From Roseiarcus sp963759955 (GTDB lineage: Bacteria > Pseudomonadota > Alphaproteobacteria > Rhizobiales > Beijerinckiaceae), in assembly GCA_963759955.1 (NCBI GenBank), contig CAVXCA010000052.1:34226-98225 (forward strand): a stretch of DNA of 64,000 nucleotides, read 5' to 3'. Below the pieces are notes generated by a model. The model did no database searches, was not told the origin of the DNA, and saw only the letters and a list, made by a program, of their open reading frames with translations. Numbering within the stretch: position 1 is the first letter of the stretch; each line of letters begins with the position of its first letter. Position numbers and translations under genes: made by a program. Positions 1 through 9,685 of this stretch are shown one piece after another.

Positions 1-1601
1 CCGGCGGCCCCTTCTTCCAGGGGCTGCAGCGCCTTTACGGCTCGCTCCTCAATGTGGTGCTGAACCATCAGGTCGCGACGCTCGTCGTCGCGCTGGCGAC
101 CTTCTTCATCACCGGATATCTCTACGTCGCGATCCCGAAGGGGTTCTTTCCGGTGCAGGACACCGGAATCGTTCAAGGCGTCACCCAGGCGGCGCAAGAC
201 ATTTCCTTCGGCCAGATGGCCGAGCACCAGCAGGCTTTGGCCAAGGCGATCTCGGCCGACCGTGACGTCGAAAGCCTGTCCTCGTTCATCGGCGTCGACG
301 GCTCCAACATCACGCTCAATTCCGGCCGTTTCCTCATCAACCTCAAGCCGCACGCCGATCGTCAGTCGACCGCCAGCGAAGTCATCCGCCGCTTGCAGCA
401 GGAGACCGCCGACATCGCCGGCGTTTCGCTCTACATGCAGCCGGTCCAGGATCTGTCGATCGACACCGCCGTCAGCGCGACCCAATATCAGTTCACCCTG
501 GAAAATCAGGATCTCGCAACGCTGCAGACATGGACGCCGACGGTTCTCGCGCGCCTCGCCAAAGTGCCTCAAATCGTCGATGTGGCGAGCGACCTGCAGC
601 CCAACGGCCGGTCGGTGATCGCCAATATCGACCGCGCCAGCGCGTCGCGTTTCGGCGTCACGCCGGCGACGATCGACAACGCGCTCTACGACGCTTACGG
701 CCAGCGCATCATTTCGACCGTGTTCACCCAGTCGAACCAATATCGCGTCATTCTCGACATCGACCCGGCGATGACGCGCTCGCTGGCTTCGCTGAACACG
801 ATCTACCTGCCCTCTGCGGCCTCGACCAGCGGCCAAGTGCCGCTTTCCGCGATCAGCACGCTGGAAGTGAAGCCGGCGCCGTTGCAGATATCGCATCTCA
901 AGCAATTCCCGGTGACGACGATTTCGTTCAACCTGGCGCCCGGCGCTTCGCTGGGCGGCGCCGTCGACGCCGTCAACGCCGCCCTCGCGGACATCGACCT
1001 TCCCGCCAGCTTCGCGGTGAGCTTCCAAGGCGCGGCGCAAGCGTTCCAGTCCTCGCTGTCGAACGAGGTGTTCCTGCTGCTCGCGGCGGTGGCGACGATG
1101 TACATCGTGCTCGGCGTTCTCTACGAGAGCTTCATTCACCCCGTCACGATTCTCTCGACCCTGCCGTCGGCCGGCATCGGCGCCTTGCTCGCTCTCGACA
1201 TCGCCGGCGCGGGCCTCGACATCATCGGCGTCATCGGCATCGTCCTCTTGATCGGCATCGTCAAGAAGAACGCGATCATGATGATCGACTTCGCGCTGGA
1301 GGCGCAGCGCTACGAGGGAAAGACGGCGCGTGAGGCGATCTATCAGGCCTGCCTGCTTCGCCTGCGCCCGATCCTGATGACGACGGTGGCGGCGATGTTC
1401 GGCGCCTTGCCGCTGATGCTGGGAACCGGCGTCGGGTCGGAGCTGCGCCACCCGCTCGGCCTCGCGATCGTCGGCGGCCTCGCGGTCAGCCAGATTCTCA
1501 CCCTGTTCACGACGCCGGTGATCTATCTCTTCTTCGAGCGCATCGGCGCCCGCCTGGGCGCCGGCGCGGCGGATACCTCGCTGGCGGCGGAGGGGCCGTG
1601 A
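1..1601 (+). CDS. RND efflux permease, MdtB-like (C-terminal half; 5' end outside window)
   Basis: This is the C-terminal 532 residues of an inner-membrane RND multidrug efflux permease, a proton-driven pump subunit. The reading frame is open from position 3 to the TGA at 1599-1601, so the start lies upstream of the window; the GTG at 54 is internal. Visible family marks are the transmembrane stretch with GIVKKNAIMMIDFAL, the following MTTVAAMFGALPL helix and the ELRHPLG loop, plus the porter-domain segment FPVQDTGIVQG. It overlaps the next permease gene by 4 nt (GTGA), the usual layout of the two-permease MdtB/MdtC (MuxB/MuxC) type, in which both permeases form a heterotrimer. The membrane fusion protein gene would be expected upstream, outside the window. 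The class is certain; the substrate is unknown. Confidence 0.93.
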   Translation, partial: GGPFFQGLQRLYGSLLNVVLNHQVATLVVALATFFITGYLYVAIPKGFFPVQDTGIVQGVTQAAQDISFGQMAEHQQALAKAISADRDVESLSSFIGVDGSNITLNSGRFLINLKPHADRQSTASEVIRRLQQETADIAGVSLYMQPVQDLSIDTAVSATQYQFTLENQDLATLQTWTPTVLARLAKVPQIVDVASDLQPNGRSVIANIDRASASRFGVTPATIDNALYDAYGQRIISTVFTQSNQYRVILDIDPAMTRSLASLNTIYLPSAASTSGQVPLSAISTLEVKPAPLQISHLKQFPVTTISFNLAPGASLGGAVDAVNAALADIDLPASFAVSFQGAAQAFQSSLSNEVFLLLAAVATMYIVLGVLYESFIHPVTILSTLPSAGIGALLALDIAGAGLDIIGVIGIVLLIGIVKKNAIMMIDFALEAQRYEGKTAREAIYQACLLRLRPILMTTVAAMFGALPLMLGTGVGSELRHPLGLAIVGGLAVSQILTLFTTPVIYLFFERIGARLGAGAADTSLAAEGP

Positions 1602-4600
1602 ACAACCGCTTTTCCGAGCTCTTCATCCGGCGGCCGGTGGCGACGACGCTGCTGACGATCGGCATCGCGCTGGCGGGTCTCCTCGCTTTCGGGCAATTGC
1701 CGGTTTCGCCGCTGCCGCAGGTCGACTTTCCCAACATTTCGGTGATGGCGACCATGCCCGGCGCCAGCCCCGACACCATGGCGTCCGCGGTCGCTGCGCC
1801 GCTCGAGCGCCATCTCGGGCAGATCGCCGACGTCAACGAAATGACGTCGTCGAGTTCGTTGGGCTCGACGCGAATCCAGCTGCAATTCGGCCTCGACCGC
1901 GACATCGACGGCGCGGCGCGCGACGTCCAGGCCGCGATCAACGCGGCGCGCGCCGATTTGCCGACCAGCCTGCGCGCCAATCCGACCTATCACAAGGTCA
2001 ACCCCGCCGACGCGCCGATCATGGTTCTCGCGCTGACTTCGACGACGCGCACCGCCGGCCAGATCTACGACATCGCCTCCAACGTCCTGCAGCAGCGCCT
2101 CTCGCAGCTCGACGGCGTCGGCGAAGTCGACGTCGTCGGCAGCGCGCTGCCGGCGGTGCGGGTCGAGCTCAACCCTGGCGCGCTGTTCAAATACGGCATC
2201 GGCCTGGAGGACGTTCGCGCGGCGCTCGCCGCCGCCAACGCCAACAGCCCCAAAGGCGCGATCGAGGACAACGACTACCACTATCAGATCTACGCCAACG
2301 ATCAGGCGACCCACGCCGCCGACTATCGCGACCTCGTCGTCGCCTACCGCAACGGGGCCGCCGTGCGCCTGTCCGACGTCGCGGAAGTCGTCGATTCCGT
2401 CGAGGACTTGCGCAACGCGGGACTCTCCAACGGCAAGCCCTCGGTCGCGATCGTGCTTTCGCGCCAGCCGGGCGCCAACATCATCCAGGCGGTCGACGGC
2501 GTCAAAGCGGTGCTGCCACGTCTGGCGGCCTCGTTGCCGGGCGACGTCGATCTGAACGTCGTCGTCGACCGATCGATCACAATACGGGGCTCGCTCGCCG
2601 ACACCGAGCGCACCTTGATCATCGCGGTCGCCTTGGTGATTTTCGTTGTCTTCGTCTTCCTGCGCGACGTTCGCGCCACCGCGATCCCCAGCGTCGCCGT
2701 GCCGGTTTCGATCATCGGCTCGTTCGCGGTGATGTATCTCCTCGGCTTCAGCCTCGACAATCTTTCGCTGATGGCGCTGACGATCTCGACCGGATTCGTC
2801 GTCGACGACGCCATCGTCGTGCTCGAAAACGTCACCCGGCACATCGAAGCGGGCGCGACCCGCATGCAGGCGGCGATCCTGGGCGCGCGCGAAGTCGGGT
2901 TCACCGTGCTCTCGATCAGCCTCTCCCTCATTGCGGTGTTCTTGCCGTTGCTGTTGATGGGCAGCGTCATCGGCCGGCTGTTCCGCGAGTTCGCCGTGAC
3001 ACTTTCCGTGGCGGTGATGATCTCGCTCGTCGTCTCCTTGACGACGACGCCGATGATGTGCGCGCTGATCCTGCCGCGCCGCGTGATCCTTACCCATGGC
3101 GCGCTCTATCGTTTCACCGAGCGCGGCTTCGACGCCATGCTCGCCTTCTATCGGGTGACGTTGGCGATGGCGCTGCGCCATCCCTTGATCGTCGTGTGCG
3201 CCCTGGCGTCGATGATCGGACTGAACGTCTACTTTTTCATAACGGCGAGTTACGGTCTGTTCCCGGTTCAGGACACCGGACTGCTCGTCGGCTCCATTCA
3301 GGGCGATCAGAGCGTTTCCTTCCAGTCGATGAAACGAAAGCTGGTGCAGTTGCAGACGATCGTCCAAGACGATCCTGCGGTTGCCACCGTCGTCGGCGTC
3401 ACCGGCGGCAGGCAGACCAATTCCGGTTTCGTCTATATCTCGTTGAAGCCTTTCGCGCAGCGCCAGATCAGCGCCGACGGCGTGGTCGCGCGGCTGCGCG
3501 GCAAGCTCGCCGAAGTGGCCGGCGCGCGGCTGTATCTCCAGACAGTGTCGGACTTGCGCCTCACCGGGCGGCAGAGCAACGCGACCTACCAGTACACCCT
3601 TCTCTCGGATGACACGGCGACGCTCTACAAATGGGCGCCGCGACTGACCGCGGCGCTGCAACAGAGCAACATCTTGAAGGACGTCAATTCCGATCAGCAG
3701 CAGGGCGGCCTCGAAGCGGATCTGACCATCGATCGCGCGACCGCGAAGCGGCTGGGGCTCACCTTGAGCGCGATCGACAACACCCTTTACGACGCGTTCG
3801 GTCAGCGGCAGGTTTCGACTATCTACAACGCGCTCAACCAATATCACGTCGTCATGGAGGTCGCGCCGCGCTATTGGCAGGACCCCTCGACCCTGAAGAA
3901 CATCTGGGTTTCGACCGCCGGCGCAAACCCCTCCGGTGTGCAGCAAACCAACGCGAGCGCCGGGCTGTTCGCCGCCTCGACGGCGACGGCGAGTTCGGCG
4001 GCTTCGATCGCCGCCGATTCGGCGCGCAACCTGGCGATGAATTCGCTCGCCGCCAGCGGCCATTCCGCCGCCTCCGCCGGGGCGGCGGTCTCGACTTCGC
4101 AAGAGACCATGGTTCCCTTGGCGGCGTTCACGCAGGTGGGTCGCGGACAGACGCCGCTGAGCGTCAATCATCAGGGTCAGTTCGCGGCGACGACGATTTC
4201 GTTCAACCTCGCGCCGGGGCACGCGCTGAGCGAAGCGCAGAAGGAGATCGACGACGCGGTCGCCAGCATCCGTTTGCCGTCGACCGTTCGTGGCGCGTTC
4301 GCCGGAAACGCCGCGACATACCAGCAATTCATCTCCAGCGCGCTGTTACTCTTGGGGGCGGCGCTCGTCGCCGTCTACATCGTGCTGGGCATTCTCTACG
4401 AAAGTTACATCCATCCGGTCACGATCCTTTCGACGCTGCCGTCGGCGAGCGTCGGCGCGCTCATCGCCTTGAAAGTGTTCGACACCCAAGTCACCGTCAT
4501 CGCCGGGATTGGCATCATTCTGCTCATCGGCATCGTGAAGAAGAACGCGATCTTGATGATCGATTTCGCGCTCCAGGCGGAGCGCGAGGGTCTTTCGACC

Positions 4601-4894
4601 AAGGACGCGATCACGCAAGCGTGCCTCTTGCGCTTCAGGCCGATCATGATGACGACCTGCGCGGCGCTGTTCGGCGCCCTGCCGCTCGCCTTCGGCACGG
4701 GCGAAGGTTCGGAGCTGCGCCATCCCCTGGGGATAACGATCGTCGGCGGCCTGCTCGTCAGTCAGGCTTTGACGCTCTATACCACGCCGATTATCTTCCT
4801 CTATCTCGATCGATTCGGGAATTGGCTGCGTCGCCTATGGGGCCGCGTCTACTTGCGGGACAAATCGGCGCGCCTCGCGGGGGCCGGGTCATGA
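1598..4894 (+). CDS. RND efflux permease, MdtC-like, with an Ala/Ser-rich insertion
   Basis: A complete 1,098-residue RND permease starting at a GTG that overlaps the previous stop. It opens with the RND N-terminus FSELFIRRPVATTLL and the porter segment LPQVDFPNISV. It carries the helix with the acidic pair FVVDDAIVVLENV, where protons are relayed, and the C-terminal GIVKKNAILMIDFAL. It should act with the preceding MdtB-like protein in a heterotrimeric pump. It is about 60-70 residues longer than the roughly 1,025 usual for MdtC. The excess is a low-complexity Ala/Ser/Thr segment at about residues 775-840 (nt 3,920-4,115), in the second large periplasmic domain. The next gene overlaps by 4 nt (ATGA), so the three genes are probably co-transcribed. 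Confidence 0.94.
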   Translation: MNNRFSELFIRRPVATTLLTIGIALAGLLAFGQLPVSPLPQVDFPNISVMATMPGASPDTMASAVAAPLERHLGQIADVNEMTSSSSLGSTRIQLQFGLDRDIDGAARDVQAAINAARADLPTSLRANPTYHKVNPADAPIMVLALTSTTRTAGQIYDIASNVLQQRLSQLDGVGEVDVVGSALPAVRVELNPGALFKYGIGLEDVRAALAAANANSPKGAIEDNDYHYQIYANDQATHAADYRDLVVAYRNGAAVRLSDVAEVVDSVEDLRNAGLSNGKPSVAIVLSRQPGANIIQAVDGVKAVLPRLAASLPGDVDLNVVVDRSITIRGSLADTERTLIIAVALVIFVVFVFLRDVRATAIPSVAVPVSIIGSFAVMYLLGFSLDNLSLMALTISTGFVVDDAIVVLENVTRHIEAGATRMQAAILGAREVGFTVLSISLSLIAVFLPLLLMGSVIGRLFREFAVTLSVAVMISLVVSLTTTPMMCALILPRRVILTHGALYRFTERGFDAMLAFYRVTLAMALRHPLIVVCALASMIGLNVYFFITASYGLFPVQDTGLLVGSIQGDQSVSFQSMKRKLVQLQTIVQDDPAVATVVGVTGGRQTNSGFVYISLKPFAQRQISADGVVARLRGKLAEVAGARLYLQTVSDLRLTGRQSNATYQYTLLSDDTATLYKWAPRLTAALQQSNILKDVNSDQQQGGLEADLTIDRATAKRLGLTLSAIDNTLYDAFGQRQVSTIYNALNQYHVVMEVAPRYWQDPSTLKNIWVSTAGANPSGVQQTNASAGLFAASTATASSAASIAADSARNLAMNSLAASGHSAASAGAAVSTSQETMVPLAAFTQVGRGQTPLSVNHQGQFAATTISFNLAPGHALSEAQKEIDDAVASIRLPSTVRGAFAGNAATYQQFISSALLLLGAALVAVYIVLGILYESYIHPVTILSTLPSASVGALIALKVFDTQVTVIAGIGIILLIGIVKKNAILMIDFALQAEREGLSTKDAITQACLLRFRPIMMTTCAALFGALPLAFGTGEGSELRHPLGITIVGGLLVSQALTLYTTPIIFLYLDRFGNWLRRLWGRVYLRDKSARLAGAGS

Positions 4895-6330
4895 TTGCAA
4901 GACGTTGGGCGTCCCTGGCGGCGATGGCGCTGCCGCTGATCGGATGCGCCGCCGTCGGCCCGGATTATGTCCGCCCGGCCGCCATCGTTCCCGCGCACTA
5001 CAAGGAAATCAAGGGTTGGAAGCCCGCCACGCCGCGCGACGATTTCGCCAAAGGCGAATGGTGGCGGCTGTTTCGCGACCCCGAGCTGAACAAGTTGGAG
5101 GCGCAGGTCGCCGTTTCCAACCAGACGCTGAAAGCCGACGAGGCGAACTACCGCGAAGCTCTGGCGCTGATCGCCGAGGCGCGCGCCGGACTGTATCCCA
5201 CCCTGAACTTCAATCCGTCGCTGACGCGTTCGTCGAGCCAGGGGCAAGTCAGCGACGTGCTCAACGCGCAGGCCAGCGCCGCCTGGACGCTCGACGTCTG
5301 GGGCAAAGTGCGGCGCGCCGTCGAGCAGCAGGGCGCCGGCGCGCAAGTGAGCGCCGCCGACCTCGCCAACGCCACGCTGTCGGCGCAGTCCGCGCTGGCG
5401 CTCGCCTACGTGCAATTGCGCCAGTCGGATTCTCTCGACGATCTCTTGGCCAACACAGTCAAGCAATACCAGCGCTCTCTCGACATCACGCAAAACCAGT
5501 ACGCGGCGGGAACGACCGCCAAGTCCGACGTCATCACCGCGCAGGCTTTGGTCTTGGCGGCGCAGGCCCAGCAGATCAGCGTCGGCGTCGCGCGGGCGCA
5601 GAACGAGCACGCGATCGCCGTGCTCATGGGCCGGCCGCCGTCGGAATTGTCGATTCCGCACAGCCATCTCGCGCTCGACATCCCCGCCGTGCCGGTGCGC
5701 TTGCCTTCGACCTTGCTCGAGCGGCGCCCGGACATCGCCGCGGCGGAACGGACGATGCAGGAGCAGAACGCCGCCATCGGCGTCGCCGTCGCCGGCTATT
5801 ATCCCGACATCACGCTCTCCGGCTCCTTCGGCTACCTCGGCAATCCCTTCGTGAAGCAAATCGCCGGGGCCAATCCGGTCTGGTCCTACGGATTGTCGCT
5901 GGCGCAGCCGCTGTTCAACGGCGGCCTGACGGACGCGCAGGTCGAGGCGGCGACTCAGACTTACGAAGCGAGCGTCGCTACGTATCGCCAGACCGTGCTT
6001 ACGGCGTTTCAGCAGGTCGAGGATCAACTCGTGGCGATCCGCGTCCTCAGTCAAGAGATCAAGGTGCAAACCGAAGCGGTAAAGGCCGCCGAGCAGGCCG
6101 TGCAGATCGCCCTCAACGAATATCGCGCGGGCACGCAGAACTTCACGACGGTCGTGACCGCCGAAGCGATCGCGCTCAGTGACGAGGAAGCGGCCCTGAC
6201 GTCGCGCGCCCAACGCTTGACCGCCGCCGTCAGCTTGGTCGTCGCTCTGGGCGGCGGATGGAGCACGGACGAGTTGCCGGCGCCGCCTGCGGCGACCACG
6301 GCCGAGCTTGCCTCCACGCCTGCGCCATGA
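4891..6330 (+). CDS. Outer membrane efflux lipoprotein, NodT family
   Basis: This 479-residue protein is the TolC-like outer-membrane channel of the preceding pump. I chose the ATG at 4891 because it overlaps the permease stop (ATGA) and gives a lipoprotein signal sequence: a basic start, a hydrophobic stretch and the lipobox LIGC, with Cys near residue 20. The mature start AVGPDYVRPA is typical of NodT-family factors. The body holds two tandem alpha-helical repeats; RPDIAAAERTMQEQNAAIGVA is the characteristic second-repeat segment. The C-terminus is a Pro/Ala-rich tail. Because the genes overlap, tight co-expression with the two permeases is expected. Family certain; substrate not readable. 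Confidence 0.93.
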   Translation: MIARRWASLAAMALPLIGCAAVGPDYVRPAAIVPAHYKEIKGWKPATPRDDFAKGEWWRLFRDPELNKLEAQVAVSNQTLKADEANYREALALIAEARAGLYPTLNFNPSLTRSSSQGQVSDVLNAQASAAWTLDVWGKVRRAVEQQGAGAQVSAADLANATLSAQSALALAYVQLRQSDSLDDLLANTVKQYQRSLDITQNQYAAGTTAKSDVITAQALVLAAQAQQISVGVARAQNEHAIAVLMGRPPSELSIPHSHLALDIPAVPVRLPSTLLERRPDIAAAERTMQEQNAAIGVAVAGYYPDITLSGSFGYLGNPFVKQIAGANPVWSYGLSLAQPLFNGGLTDAQVEAATQTYEASVATYRQTVLTAFQQVEDQLVAIRVLSQEIKVQTEAVKAAEQAVQIALNEYRAGTQNFTTVVTAEAIALSDEEAALTSRAQRLTAAVSLVVALGGGWSTDELPAPPAATTAELASTPAP

Positions 6331-6334
6331 CCGA

Positions 6335-8350
6335 TCAGTCGGGCAGCGCGTAGCGGCGCGCGACGTCCCAGGCGGCGCGGGCGTCCGACATTGCAATCGC
6401 GCCGTCGTTGGCGGCGCGCGCGGCCTGCGTCGCTTCCGCCAACGCGGGCGGACCGGCCGGATCGGGCAGATCGGAGAGCCCGCTCGAAAGCGCCGCGAAC
6501 ATCGCCGAATTCGCCGCGCCGTCGCCGCTCTGCTTGACCGCGAGCATCAACGCGACCGCCGGCCGCGGCGCCTTCGACAGACGCGCGACCCGGTAGGCGT
6601 TGAGGAAGCGCTTCACCCCCCTCGGCGTGTCGGCGGCGAGCGGCGCGATCGCGGTCAACAACGCCGCCTCGCCTTGCGAAAGCGGTTCGATCAATCGCGA
6701 TCGGCTCGCGTCGACGAGGCTCACCGGGTTGACGACGGCGTTGGAGCCGATGAGGCGCGCGGCGAATCGTCCGCCGTCGGCCAGGCCGAGCGTCTGCGCG
6801 TTGACCACGACCTGGAAAAACTTCTCGATGCGCGGCCGCGCGGCCGCGCCGCCGCCCATCGCGCTCGCCAAGGCCTCGGGATCGCACGCGACCACCCCGA
6901 CGCAGCCCGGACCGAACATCGTGTTGGCCGCCTCGATCAATCGCGCCGCCTCGGCGGGGGCCAACGCGTCGAGATTGTCGAAAGCGAACACCAGCCGCTG
7001 CGGCATGGAAACGGTCATCCGCGGAGGGCCGCTCATCAAACGGCTGAGTTCGACGAAGAACGAGCGCGCGCCTTTCCCCGGCGCCTCGGGCCCTCGGAAC
7101 GCAGGGCCGGGCGCGCGCGCGAACGGCTTGGCGCCGCCGGCGCGTTTGGCGGTCGCCTCCGCGTGGTTGGCGGCGGCTTCGGCCTCCGCGCTGAGCGCAA
7201 GGACGCGTTGGGTCAGGCGAGCGGCGCTGGCGTCGAGTTCGTGCCGGCGCTCGCGCATGTCCTGATTGAGCAGGTGGAGGCCGCGGAACAGCAACGCGGC
7301 GAAGCTGAAGGCGCGCCAAACATTCAACAAGAGCGCGAAAATGCCGAAAATGACGACGACGTCGATCCCCGTTTCCAGGAGACCGTCGTGCGCCGTCAGC
7401 CAGTCCGCGATCGGTGCGAAGACCGCGCCCAGCCCGCGCAGCCACGCGGCGGCCTGGGCGCTGCGCATCTCATCGAGACCGAACGCCAGCGCGAAAGCGA
7501 TGGCCGCGGCGGCGAGCCACCCCGTCTGACTGCGATACGCCCAGATCGAGCGAACGGCGACGCTGGCGCGCGAAGCCGCGCCGACGCTGTCGAGGTCGCG
7601 CACGAGGTCGCGGTAATTCTTGGCGGCGTCGCCTTCGGCGAGGTCGAACTGGCGCAGCCGCGCCTCGATCGAAGCGCGGCTCGCGCGGATAAACGCGTCG
7701 ATGCGCGATCCCGGCGTCTCATAGAGGAGCGCCTCGGTGAGCCGCGCGCGCTTGGCTTCGACTTCGTCGCGCGCCGCCCGTTCGTTCTCCAGGCGTTTGC
7801 CGATTTCGTCATGCCGCTCGGCGGCGGCCGCGGCCGCGCGCTGCGGATCGGTCCCGGCATGGGCTGCTTCGTCGGCGAGCGCGGCGTAACTGACGCTGCC
7901 GCGATCGCGCTCCAGCGCGGCGAAGGCGGCCGACGCGATCGCGCAGGCGGGGTCGCCCGAAACGCCCGCCGCGTCGATCGGGACCACGACCACGCGGGAG
8001 AGAAAGGGCGTCTCGCGCGTTCTCCCGGCGGCGGCGGTCAGGTTTTCGACCGCTTCGACCAGCCGACGAACCGCAAAACTCTTGCCCGAACCGGAGGGGC
8101 CGATGATCCCCGCGAGGAAAGGCGTCTGCACGTCCGCGACGACGCAAAGCTCGGCGAGCGGCTCGATGGCCTCGCCGATATTCTGAAGATCGGCGCAATT
8201 GCTGACATCGGCATAGAAAACCGGATCGTGCGAGGCGTGTCGGGCCGCGCCCGGCGCGATGTCCGGCGGCGCGGCAAGAGTTTTGTCGGGGGCGGCCGCC
8301 GCCTCGCCGAGAACGGGCTCGATCCGATCGTCCGTCTTGCTCTCGATCAA
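6335..8350 (-). CDS. KAP-like membrane-associated P-loop NTPase
   Basis: A predicted NTPase of about 671 residues. Near the N-terminus it has a Walker A motif (GIIGPSGSGKS), much later a Walker B-like strand RLVFAFDNLDAL, and between them two hydrophobic segments (WLAAAAIAFALAFGL and a stretch around GIDVVVIFGIFALLL) and an Ala-rich coiled region. Transmembrane helices inserted between Walker A and B are the hallmark of KAP-family NTPases, which are membrane-anchored STAND-like ATPases of mostly unknown role. I prefer the TTG at 8350, preceded by GGGAGG at 5-nt spacing, to the in-frame ATG 51 nt further upstream (8401), which lacks a clear ribosome site. It stands alone and converges with the efflux operon, 4 nt apart. 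Function unknown; a role in phage exclusion or envelope organisation is only a possibility. Confidence 0.8.
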   Translation of the reverse strand: MIESKTDDRIEPVLGEAAAAPDKTLAAPPDIAPGAARHASHDPVFYADVSNCADLQNIGEAIEPLAELCVVADVQTPFLAGIIGPSGSGKSFAVRRLVEAVENLTAAAGRTRETPFLSRVVVVPIDAAGVSGDPACAIASAAFAALERDRGSVSYAALADEAAHAGTDPQRAAAAAAERHDEIGKRLENERAARDEVEAKRARLTEALLYETPGSRIDAFIRASRASIEARLRQFDLAEGDAAKNYRDLVRDLDSVGAASRASVAVRSIWAYRSQTGWLAAAAIAFALAFGLDEMRSAQAAAWLRGLGAVFAPIADWLTAHDGLLETGIDVVVIFGIFALLLNVWRAFSFAALLFRGLHLLNQDMRERRHELDASAARLTQRVLALSAEAEAAANHAEATAKRAGGAKPFARAPGPAFRGPEAPGKGARSFFVELSRLMSGPPRMTVSMPQRLVFAFDNLDALAPAEAARLIEAANTMFGPGCVGVVACDPEALASAMGGGAAARPRIEKFFQVVVNAQTLGLADGGRFAARLIGSNAVVNPVSLVDASRSRLIEPLSQGEAALLTAIAPLAADTPRGVKRFLNAYRVARLSKAPRPAVALMLAVKQSGDGAANSAMFAALSSGLSDLPDPAGPPALAEATQAARAANDGAIAMSDARAAWDVARRYALPD

Positions 8351-8491
8351 AGGAGCCTCCCTCGGGTGGTGCGGCGCGTGGCGGCGAACGAGACGCCCCA
8401 CTCGCGTTGCGCGGTGACGATTTGGCCGCGCCGTCCGCCCGCGTCAAGCGCAAACCCGAGTAGCCGACGGTGCGTCGGCCGTCGCGGCGCT

Positions 8492-8866
8492 TCAGGACGG
8501 GGACTTCGTGCGCGAGGCCGGCGAGGTCAGTCGACGCGCCTGCGCCGCGCCGGCCCGTTTGGGCAATTTCTCCGCAATGCCATATAGACGTTCGCGTCGG
8601 TCGAGTTCGCCGAAGACGTCTTCGGGCGTAACGCCGCATTCGGCCCAGATGACGGCCATGTGATAGAGAACGTCCGCGCTCTCCAATATGACCGCCCCGC
8701 GATTCATCTGAACCGCGTCGAGACCGACCTCGATTGCTTCCTCGACCAATTTCTTGGCCATCTTTTGCACGCCGTCGCGGAAAAGCTTGGACGTGCGCGA
8801 CACCGAGGGATTGCGGTCCCTCGCGGCGAGCACGGAAGCGAACAAGCGCTCGAGCGAATCACTCAT
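8492..8866 (-). CDS. hisE: Phosphoribosyl-ATP pyrophosphatase HisE
   Basis: This 124-residue protein hydrolyses phosphoribosyl-ATP to phosphoribosyl-AMP and diphosphate, the second step of histidine synthesis. The MazG-like all-alpha fold shows in KKLVEEAIEVGLDA and ESADVLYHMAVIW, whose acidic residues bind the metal. The core is the usual size, and the 15-20 residue basic tail (AGAAQARRLTSPASRTKSPS) is an extra. No other his genes are nearby, so it sits apart from the main his cluster, which the usual alphaproteobacterial hisBHAFIE order would not predict. About 120 nt separate it from purQ upstream. Confidence 0.93.
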   Translation of the reverse strand: MSDSLERLFASVLAARDRNPSVSRTSKLFRDGVQKMAKKLVEEAIEVGLDAVQMNRGAVILESADVLYHMAVIWAECGVTPEDVFGELDRRERLYGIAEKLPKRAGAAQARRLTSPASRTKSPS

Positions 8867-8986
8867 TGCGCAAGAATACTCCGTACAAACAAATCTCGCG
8901 CAAAAAAAAGCACGGGATTCGCGGCTGCTCCGATCGATACGCGGCGCAAGCCGTCGCCCCGTCTTCGAATGCGCCGCGCCGTAAGG

Positions 8987-9685
8987 TCACGCCGCGCTCA
9001 GGCCGCGAAACATGCCGCGCCCGTCGACGCCGCCGACCAAGGGATCGATGAGGTTTTCAGGATGCGGCATCAAGCCGAGCACATTGAAGGCGTCGTTGTA
9101 GACGCCGGCGATTTCGTTCATCGAGCCGTTCGGATTGGCCTCGCCGCCGACGGCGCCGGCGGCGTCGCAGTAACGGAAGGCGACGCGGCCCGAGCGCTCC
9201 AGCTCGGCCAACCCCGTGGGATCGATGGTGTAATTGCCTTCGCCGTGGGCGATGGCGACCTTGATCACCTGCCCCGGCGCATAACCTCGCGTAAACGGCG
9301 TGGCGGCGTTTTCGACGCGAAGATGTTGCATCTTGCAGATGAACCGGCGCCCCGCGTTGCGCATGAGAACGCCGGGCAGCAGACCGGCCTCGCACAAAAT
9401 CTGAAAGCCGTTGCAGATTCCCAGGACGAGCCCGCCTCGCGCCGCGTGCGCACGAACCGCGTCCATGATTCGCGCGCGCGCCGCGATCGCGCCGCAGCGC
9501 AGATAATCGCCGTACGAGAACCCGCCGGGCAGCACCACCAGGTCGGTCCCTTCAGGCAATTCGCGGTCGTCGTGCCAGACGATCGCCGGCGGCGCGCCGC
9601 TCGCTTGCTTGAGCGCGCGGGCGACGTCGCCCTCGCGATTGGAGCCGGGAAAGAGAATGACGGCGGCGCGCAGCGGACTATTCAT
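8987..9685 (-). CDS. purQ: Phosphoribosylformylglycinamidine synthase, glutaminase subunit PurQ
   Basis: This 232-residue class I glutamine amidotransferase releases ammonia from glutamine for FGAM synthase (PurL) in purine synthesis. The nucleophile elbow is GICNGFQ with Cys91, and the catalytic His/Glu pair is in LMPHPEN near the C-terminus. It begins inside the end of purS (8-nt overlap), so the two are translationally coupled and make PurS and PurQ together for the PurLQS complex. purL is not in this window. Confidence 0.96.
   Translation of the reverse strand: MNSPLRAAVILFPGSNREGDVARALKQASGAPPAIVWHDDRELPEGTDLVVLPGGFSYGDYLRCGAIAARARIMDAVRAHAARGGLVLGICNGFQILCEAGLLPGVLMRNAGRRFICKMQHLRVENAATPFTRGYAPGQVIKVAIAHGEGNYTIDPTGLAELERSGRVAFRYCDAAGAVGGEANPNGSMNEIAGVYNDAFNVLGLMPHPENLIDPLVGGVDGRGMFRGLSAA

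Noticed and set aside
1523..4327. Long antisense open frame of 934 codons over the MdtC-like gene.
   Set aside because: Arg/Asp/Gly-rich shadow of a GC-rich coding strand; the sense frame encodes a clear RND permease.
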